Assembly: GCA_020721925.1 (NCBI GenBank)
Contig: DYLV01000004.1
Location: forward strand, 1 to 38,754
Source of the DNA: Leptospira biflexa
GTDB taxonomy: Bacteria > Spirochaetota > UBA4802 > JAGODF01
Length of the DNA: 38,754 bases
Direction of reading: 5' to 3'
A program made the position numbers and the translations under genes. A model generated the notes under the pieces. That model saw only the letters and a list, made by a program, of their open reading frames with translations. It made no database searches and was not told the origin of the DNA. Numbering within the stretch: position 1 is the first letter of the stretch; every line of letters begins with the position of its first letter. Shown here one piece after another: positions 34,374 to 38,754 of this stretch.

Positions 34374-35888
34374 ATGCCAGACGATTTTGATGAGTTATAT
34401 GAATTTTTTCGTGGATTTAACCTGGTCCACGCCCTTAAAATTCGACGATTGAGGTTTTTTCGGCTGGCATCGGTTGATCGGGAAATTCGATCGTTCAAAG
34501 ATTCATTTGATGAACTCTGGATGCATGATGGCGAAATTTTTCGTCTGAAAAAGGAAATATCGAGAAACTCCATTCATGTCTTGCAGGGAATGTTTGGAAA
34601 AAAAGCCGATGCGGAGGAGATGTTACGAATCGATAGCGAATTTGAGGTTCTTGATCGCGAAAAAATTAGAACGTTTTTCAGTAAATATATTTCAAATCCA
34701 AAATCAGCTGACAATCTTTTCAGATTATTGTTCGGTCATGGAATTTCACTATACCTGCTTGCGACTCAGCGGATTCCGTATCTTAAACGATATCTGCCAA
34801 CCATATCGAAAGCAGACACGGCTTCTATGTATGATGCTGAATATGCACGTGAGGACATTGAAAATCTTCGTCACCTCATTAAAAATTTCGATCTCATCGT
34901 TGAAAATCTTAAGAAGGATTGCGAATTATCAAAAATATTCTTACGGGATTTCAGAGAGCTTTACAGGGAGAAGGCAGGTCTTCGCATCATCGGCTATGGC
35001 GAAATATCGACGGTGATGAAAGTTGAAAAGGGCACATACTTAGATGAAAGTTTTAAAAGAATACAGATTGATGAAAGCAAGTGGATATGGAAGAAGATGC
35101 CGCCATTCCCCGATCTGGAATCCGTGAGAGTTTTCAATCGACAATATATTGAATATCGCGAACTTCTGGTGAATGATATCGGCATTGCAGTTCCGCCGCA
35201 GATGCTATCGTATTTTCCGAGGGAAGGATTCTGTGCGGTGTATGCGGGACAGGAGCGTGAAGATCCGAATCTAATATGCAGCACGCTGATCAGGCATCTG
35301 GGAAAAAAAGATGCGGAAACCCTCTTTTTGCTTATTCTATGGGAACTGCTAAAGGTGTTTCATTTCAATTTACCCGAATCCGGCACGAAGATAGGAATCG
35401 ATGGTCAGCTTTCAAACTGGGTGCTAAAACCACAAGATAAAGGAAAAATCTCCCATACTGACTCACTTCTGTATATTGATACGAGTACTCCTCTGTACCG
35501 CATCAACGGGGAAGAACAGCTAAACACAGAACTTTTCATAAAGAATGCACCGTCGTTTCTGAGAATGTTTATTAAAATATTTTTTTTAAAAGAGGTAGTG
35601 GACCGATATTATGATATCCGGTCTGTAATAATTGATATTATTGCGAATCTGTACAAGGAAAAGAGGGCGGATCTTATTGATAATTTTATTGCATGTGCAA
35701 ATGATTTCATGCGCGAGAAGGGTATTTCAGATAGACCCATTACGAGAACCGAGATCGACAAATACTATAAAAGCGACGCATTTATCTGGCGTTTTTTTCA
35801 ATTTTCCCGCCGGGTTGATAAATTTATCATTGAAAAAATATTCCGAAAAAAATATTATTACAGACTGCCGGAGAAAATTGAGCGCTGA
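34374..35888 (+). CDS. Kinase-like protein, probable DUF6206 family
   Basis: The 504-residue protein resembles a protein/small-molecule kinase fold. A helical amino-terminal half (1-200) precedes a glycine-rich loop GYGEISTV (207-214), a possible VAIK-type lysine in WIWKKMPPF (240-241) and a glutamate on the following helix (YIEYRELL, 260-263). The catalytic-loop equivalent is GIDGQLSNW: D343 and N348 have exactly the five-residue spacing of a kinase HRDxxxxN loop, and YIDTSTP (D369) stands where the metal-binding DFG aspartate is expected. I assign DUF6206 from memory of this GxGEIST/DGQ.SNW pattern, not from a search. It has no membrane segment. It is tightly coupled to the aminotransferase gene. 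Confidence 0.7.
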   Translation: MPDDFDELYEFFRGFNLVHALKIRRLRFFRLASVDREIRSFKDSFDELWMHDGEIFRLKKEISRNSIHVLQGMFGKKADAEEMLRIDSEFEVLDREKIRTFFSKYISNPKSADNLFRLLFGHGISLYLLATQRIPYLKRYLPTISKADTASMYDAEYAREDIENLRHLIKNFDLIVENLKKDCELSKIFLRDFRELYREKAGLRIIGYGEISTVMKVEKGTYLDESFKRIQIDESKWIWKKMPPFPDLESVRVFNRQYIEYRELLVNDIGIAVPPQMLSYFPREGFCAVYAGQEREDPNLICSTLIRHLGKKDAETLFLLILWELLKVFHFNLPESGTKIGIDGQLSNWVLKPQDKGKISHTDSLLYIDTSTPLYRINGEEQLNTELFIKNAPSFLRMFIKIFFLKEVVDRYYDIRSVIIDIIANLYKEKRADLIDNFIACANDFMREKGISDRPITRTEIDKYYKSDAFIWRFFQFSRRVDKFIIEKIFRKKYYYRLPEKIER

Positions 35889-35901
35889 ACATTTTTTGCC
35901 A

Positions 35902-35922
35902 GGACATTCTTTGTCATTGTCC
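35902..35922 (+). terminator. Weak hairpin after the kinase-like gene
   Basis: GGACA (35902-35906) and TGTCC (35918-35922) could pair around an 11-base loop, followed by GGATTTTG. The stem is short and the T run poor, so this is at most a weak terminator 13 bases after the stop. Confidence 0.25.
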
Positions 35923-36007
35923 GGATTTTGAAATTACTTGTTTGCAAAGCCACCATATTCAATATATATCTGCTGGTTTGGGAGCACATATACAAAGGAG
36001 GAATATA

Positions 36008-37378
36008 ATGTGCGATACTCTTGTTGCCACGCCGGCTGCGACGCTGCATAATGAAATGATTTTAGCGAAAAATTCGGACCGCGAACCGAATGAGGCTCAA
36101 AATATATCGTTTGTGCCAGCCGCCCGTCATCCGAGAGGAAGTGTTTTACGCTGCACATATATTGAAATTCCACAGGCCGAACATACCTACGCATGCCTCC
36201 TTTCCCGCCCGTTCTGGATGTGGGGCGCTGAAATGGGCGTAAATGAAAAGGGCCTTGCAATAGGCAATGAAGCGGTGTTTACAAAGGAACGATACGGAAA
36301 AACAGGGCTTACGGGCATGGATCTTTTGCGCATTTCGCTCGAGAGAGCATCGACGGCGCGCGGCGCGATTGCGCTTATATCAGAGCTTTTAGAGATGTAC
36401 GGGCAGGGAGGGAATTGTGGATATGAAAGCGCATTATATTATCATAATTCCTTTATACTCGCCGATCCAGAAGAGGCGTTCATACTTGAGACCGCCGGAA
36501 AGCACTGGGTTGCAAAAAAGGTTCTTACCACCGCGTCGATATCCAACTGTCTGACGATTGGCGAAGATTATACAATGGCATCTCCAGGCATTGAAGCGTA
36601 TGCCATGTCCAAACGCTACACGAAAAAAGGCATTCAGATGAATTTCGCGAGAGATTTCAGCGATTTTTTATTCACACACTTCGCGAAAGGGAAGGTGCGT
36701 CAGGCCTGTTCGGCTTCACTGCTTGCGATCGGTCAAAAAAAATTGACATCGAAAGACATGTTTTTATTGCTTCGCAATCACAATATGCCGGAGCCGTTCA
36801 TTTTAGGCGTGGCTCCGATGGAACGAATATGCCTTCATGCCGGCGGACTTATATCGAGTCAAACCACCGGCTCGATGATGGCAATACTTCGAAAAAAATT
36901 GCCGCCGCTTGTATATTTCACCGGGACTTCGGCGCCATGCCTTTCAATCTATAAGCCGCACGTTATTTTTGAGGGGCAGAAAAAATTTTCCGCAGATGAA
37001 AGCGCCAAACAGCGCGAGGACAGCTCATGGGACATCTATGGCAGTGCAACGGGAGTATACGACGCGAAGACGCTGTGGTGGAAGGGGGAAGAGGTACATC
37101 GAAGAGTGATAATGAATTATCACGCTCTTTCTGCGGAGTGGCAATTAGAACGCAATGCGCTTGAGGATGAAATGATTTCGGAAGTGGAACAAGACTGGCG
37201 AGCAGGAACCACGAAAATTCTTGCGAAATCGTGCCGCAAATTCAGGGAGCGTTTAAACGCCCGCTACACATCACTTGCCGAAGAAATAAAAATAAAAAGC
37301 GGGCAATTAAAACCATCCGTGCCTTCATGGTATAAACTCTACTGGAAAAGAATGAACAGAAAAGCATCCTTTATGTAA
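36008..37378 (+). CDS. Secernin-like Ntn hydrolase, peptidase family C69
   Basis: Peptidase C69 enzymes are amino-terminal nucleophile hydrolases, including dipeptidases and secernins. The ATG follows AGGAGG (AAAGGAGGAATATA) and the protein begins MCDTLVATPAATLHNEMILA then KNSDREPNEAQ, the family signature. Removal of Met would expose Cys2 as nucleophile, so no propeptide is needed. Further family segments are MGVNEKGLAIGNEAVF (about 77-92), GLTGMDLLRISLERAST and LADPEEAFILETAGKHWVAK. At 456 residues it is normal for the family, with a charged helical carboxy-terminal third (from about 345). The substrate is unknown; acyl-amine or dipeptide hydrolysis would suit a neighbour of an aminotransferase. 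Confidence 0.9.
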   Translation: MCDTLVATPAATLHNEMILAKNSDREPNEAQNISFVPAARHPRGSVLRCTYIEIPQAEHTYACLLSRPFWMWGAEMGVNEKGLAIGNEAVFTKERYGKTGLTGMDLLRISLERASTARGAIALISELLEMYGQGGNCGYESALYYHNSFILADPEEAFILETAGKHWVAKKVLTTASISNCLTIGEDYTMASPGIEAYAMSKRYTKKGIQMNFARDFSDFLFTHFAKGKVRQACSASLLAIGQKKLTSKDMFLLLRNHNMPEPFILGVAPMERICLHAGGLISSQTTGSMMAILRKKLPPLVYFTGTSAPCLSIYKPHVIFEGQKKFSADESAKQREDSSWDIYGSATGVYDAKTLWWKGEEVHRRVIMNYHALSAEWQLERNALEDEMISEVEQDWRAGTTKILAKSCRKFRERLNARYTSLAEEIKIKSGQLKPSVPSWYKLYWKRMNRKASFM

Positions 37379-37462
37379 AGCGTCTCATCAGCAATTTTCT
37401 CTTGACGTCCGTTATTTTTTTTGTAAATCCTGTTTTAATGTCGCTTTTCAGAGGAAATGTTG

Positions 37463-37993
37463 ATGAAAAAAATTTTGCTGGGTATCACAGGTTCAATCAC
37501 AGCCTATAAATCTTGCGATCTGGTCCGGATGTTCGTAAAAGGGGGTTTCGATGTTCGCGTAATTATGACCACACACGCAATGATGTTTATTGCTCCGCTC
37601 ACGTTCGAAGTGCTATCCGGCAATCCTGTTGCGACGAATAAAACCATATGGGAAAGCCGATCGATTGAACATCTTTCCTTGCGAGACGGCAGCTCGCTTT
37701 TCCTTATCGCTCCAGCAACAGCGAACATCATCGGGAAGCTCGCATCCGGCATTGCCGATGATCTTTTAAGCACTACCTATTTATCTCTGCACTGTCCTGT
37801 TGTTGTCGCTCCTTCAATGGATGCGACAATGTATCAGAACGGAGTGGTGCAGCATAATGTTGAAGACCTGAAAAATCGCGGGGTGATTTTTATTGAGCCT
37901 GATGAGGAAAGTACCGAATGCAGTGAAGAAAGTGCTGTAAGGCTTGCAGACATATCGAAGATATACGAGGTAGCAACAGATGCCATTGCGTGA
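37463..37993 (+). CDS. coaC: Phosphopantothenoylcysteine decarboxylase (CoaC), stand-alone
   Basis: CoaC decarboxylates 4'-phosphopantothenoylcysteine in coenzyme A synthesis, using FMN. GAGG at 37451-37454 favours ATG 37463, giving 176 residues. The flavoprotein fold is clear: GITGSITAYKSCDLVR at the start, H70 in SIEHLSL (catalytic histidine), LIAPATANIIGKLASGIADD, and PSMDATMY (117-124). The last differs from the usual PxMNxxMW: N is D120 and W is Y, a change also known in some relatives. The substrate-clamping segment, normally GxLACGxxGxGRM, reads STECSEESAVRL (C153 kept, glycines gone). In most bacteria this domain is fused to CoaB, which here follows in another frame with a 14-base overlap. 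Confidence 0.88.
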   Translation: MKKILLGITGSITAYKSCDLVRMFVKGGFDVRVIMTTHAMMFIAPLTFEVLSGNPVATNKTIWESRSIEHLSLRDGSSLFLIAPATANIIGKLASGIADDLLSTTYLSLHCPVVVAPSMDATMYQNGVVQHNVEDLKNRGVIFIEPDEESTECSEESAVRLADISKIYEVATDAIA

Positions 37994-38675
37994 TAGGAAA
38001 GTGATAGTAACTGGCGGGCCGACTGTGGAGCCGCTTGATCCGGTGCGATTCATTTCCAACAGATCGACGGGAAAGATGGGCAGGGCAATCGCCGATGCAG
38101 CATATATGAGAGCAAGAGAGGTCGTTTTCATCCACGGGCCCATGCATGAATCTCTTCTGGAACATACGCCGTATCGCATGGTTGAAATCGAATCAACGGT
38201 AGAATTGCTCGATGCGGTGCTTTCAGAGCTGCAGCCCGATTGCGTGCTTATCATGGCGGCAGCACCAGCCGATTATCGGCCTGCAGAAAAATCGCCTGTG
38301 AAAATTAAGAAAAAAGAAGAAGAACTCACGCTGCGACTTGTAAAAAACCCGGACATATTAAAAACCGTTGCAGATATTCGAGGTAAAAATTCTGCTCTAA
38401 GGAATATGTTCCTTGTCGGGTTTGCCGCAGAAATGGAAAATATTGAAAACTATGCCATGAGAAAGCTTGTTGAAAAGGATCTCGATTTTATCTGTGTAAA
38501 CGATGTTGGCAGGCACGATGCTGGCTTCGGAGTCGATACAAACATTGTAACAATATTTTCGCGATGGGGTGAGCGGTTAGAATTACCTCTTTTATCAAAA
38601 AAAGATATCGCTTTACGGATAATCGACTGCGTGGAAGAAGGGATTACAAAAAAAACAGATAAACTTTTGCCTTGA
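37980..38675 (+). CDS. coaB: Phosphopantothenate-cysteine ligase (CoaB), stand-alone
   Basis: CoaB joins cysteine to 4'-phosphopantothenate with a nucleotide triphosphate, the step before CoaC. It has 231 residues. The ligase domain is complete: KVIVTGGPTVEPLDPVRFIS then NRSTGKMG (through residue 34), AAAPADYRPAEKSPVKIKKK (93-112), LVKNPDILKTVADIR and LVGFAAEMENIE, ending with DFICVNDVGRHDAGFGVDTN. The ATG lies inside coaC (overlap 14 bases, frame +1), so translation is probably coupled. A fused CoaBC would read on through the point where coaC ends in DAIA and CoaB begins LRDRKVIVTGGPT, so the split sits exactly in the usual interdomain linker. Confidence 0.9.
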   Translation: MPLRDRKVIVTGGPTVEPLDPVRFISNRSTGKMGRAIADAAYMRAREVVFIHGPMHESLLEHTPYRMVEIESTVELLDAVLSELQPDCVLIMAAAPADYRPAEKSPVKIKKKEEELTLRLVKNPDILKTVADIRGKNSALRNMFLVGFAAEMENIENYAMRKLVEKDLDFICVNDVGRHDAGFGVDTNIVTIFSRWGERLELPLLSKKDIALRIIDCVEEGITKKTDKLLP

Positions 38676-38695
38676 GGTTTTTTATAAAATATAAT

Positions 38696-38724
38696 TTGAC
38701 ATTCGCTCTGCATTCCTTTATTAT
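38696..38724 (+). promoter_or_regulatory. Near-consensus promoter firing out of the right edge
   Basis: TTGACA (38696-38701) and TATTAT (38719-38724) are spaced exactly 17 bases, among the best promoters in the window. Transcription would start near 38731, leaving about 24 bases before the sequence ends, so the gene it serves lies outside. Confidence 0.7.
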
Positions 38725-38754
38725 TTATCTGAACACTGTATTTGCTGACAGATA

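Overview
The window is about 39 kb of chromosome from a diderm bacterium of moderate GC. TolC-type outer-membrane proteins, two tripartite-type exporters, a multi-membrane-pass chemotaxis receptor, a lipoprotein-like SpoIID protein with a relaxed lipobox, and LysM/M23 and TPR exported proteins would all fit a spirochaete. That assignment is an inference from gene content, not a proof. There are no rRNA or tRNA genes, CRISPR arrays or intact insertion sequences. Most of the window is ordinary chromosome, with small decayed islands between operons.

Layout, left to right. 1-769 is a gene graveyard: a potassium-channel-like remnant, a perfect Shine-Dalgarno sequence in front of a CTG, and an AraC-type helix-turn-helix remnant. 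770-5142 is a MacAB-TolC-type export operon (outer-membrane protein, adaptor, ATPase, permease). 5431-8590 holds a XerC/D recombinase, a SpoIID-like protein and queA. 8591-10552 has a 60-residue membrane protein with its own terminator, a start-less DUF1992 ORF and a compact UvrD-like helicase. 10778-15466 has a small membrane protein, a decayed stretch, a DUF192 protein, hflX, a LysM-M23 peptidase and a TPR protein. 15566-18513 on the minus strand encodes a chemotaxis receptor and a bile-acid/sodium-type symporter.

18957-23416 is a CzcC-CzcA-like metal efflux pair without an adaptor, behind a promoter that predicts a leaderless mRNA. It converges with a PAS-GAF-PAS-GGDEF diguanylate cyclase that has its own strong promoter and a structured leader. 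25587-29507 has a secreted nuclease, a frameshift-like small ORF, a DUF456 protein, an MFS transporter, a TrpF-like protein lacking the catalytic cysteine and an FmdB-type zinc ribbon. 29567-32917 (minus) holds a 647-residue orphan protein and hisS.

33143-37378 is the most unusual block: a class III aminotransferase, a protein with protein-kinase-like motifs (resembling DUF6206) and a secernin-like C69 hydrolase. The window closes with coenzyme A genes coaC and coaB, split and overlapping in different frames where most bacteria have one fused gene, and a near-consensus promoter firing out of the right edge. Promoters recognisable here are mostly sigma-70 type, TTGACA-like with 16-17 bp spacing.
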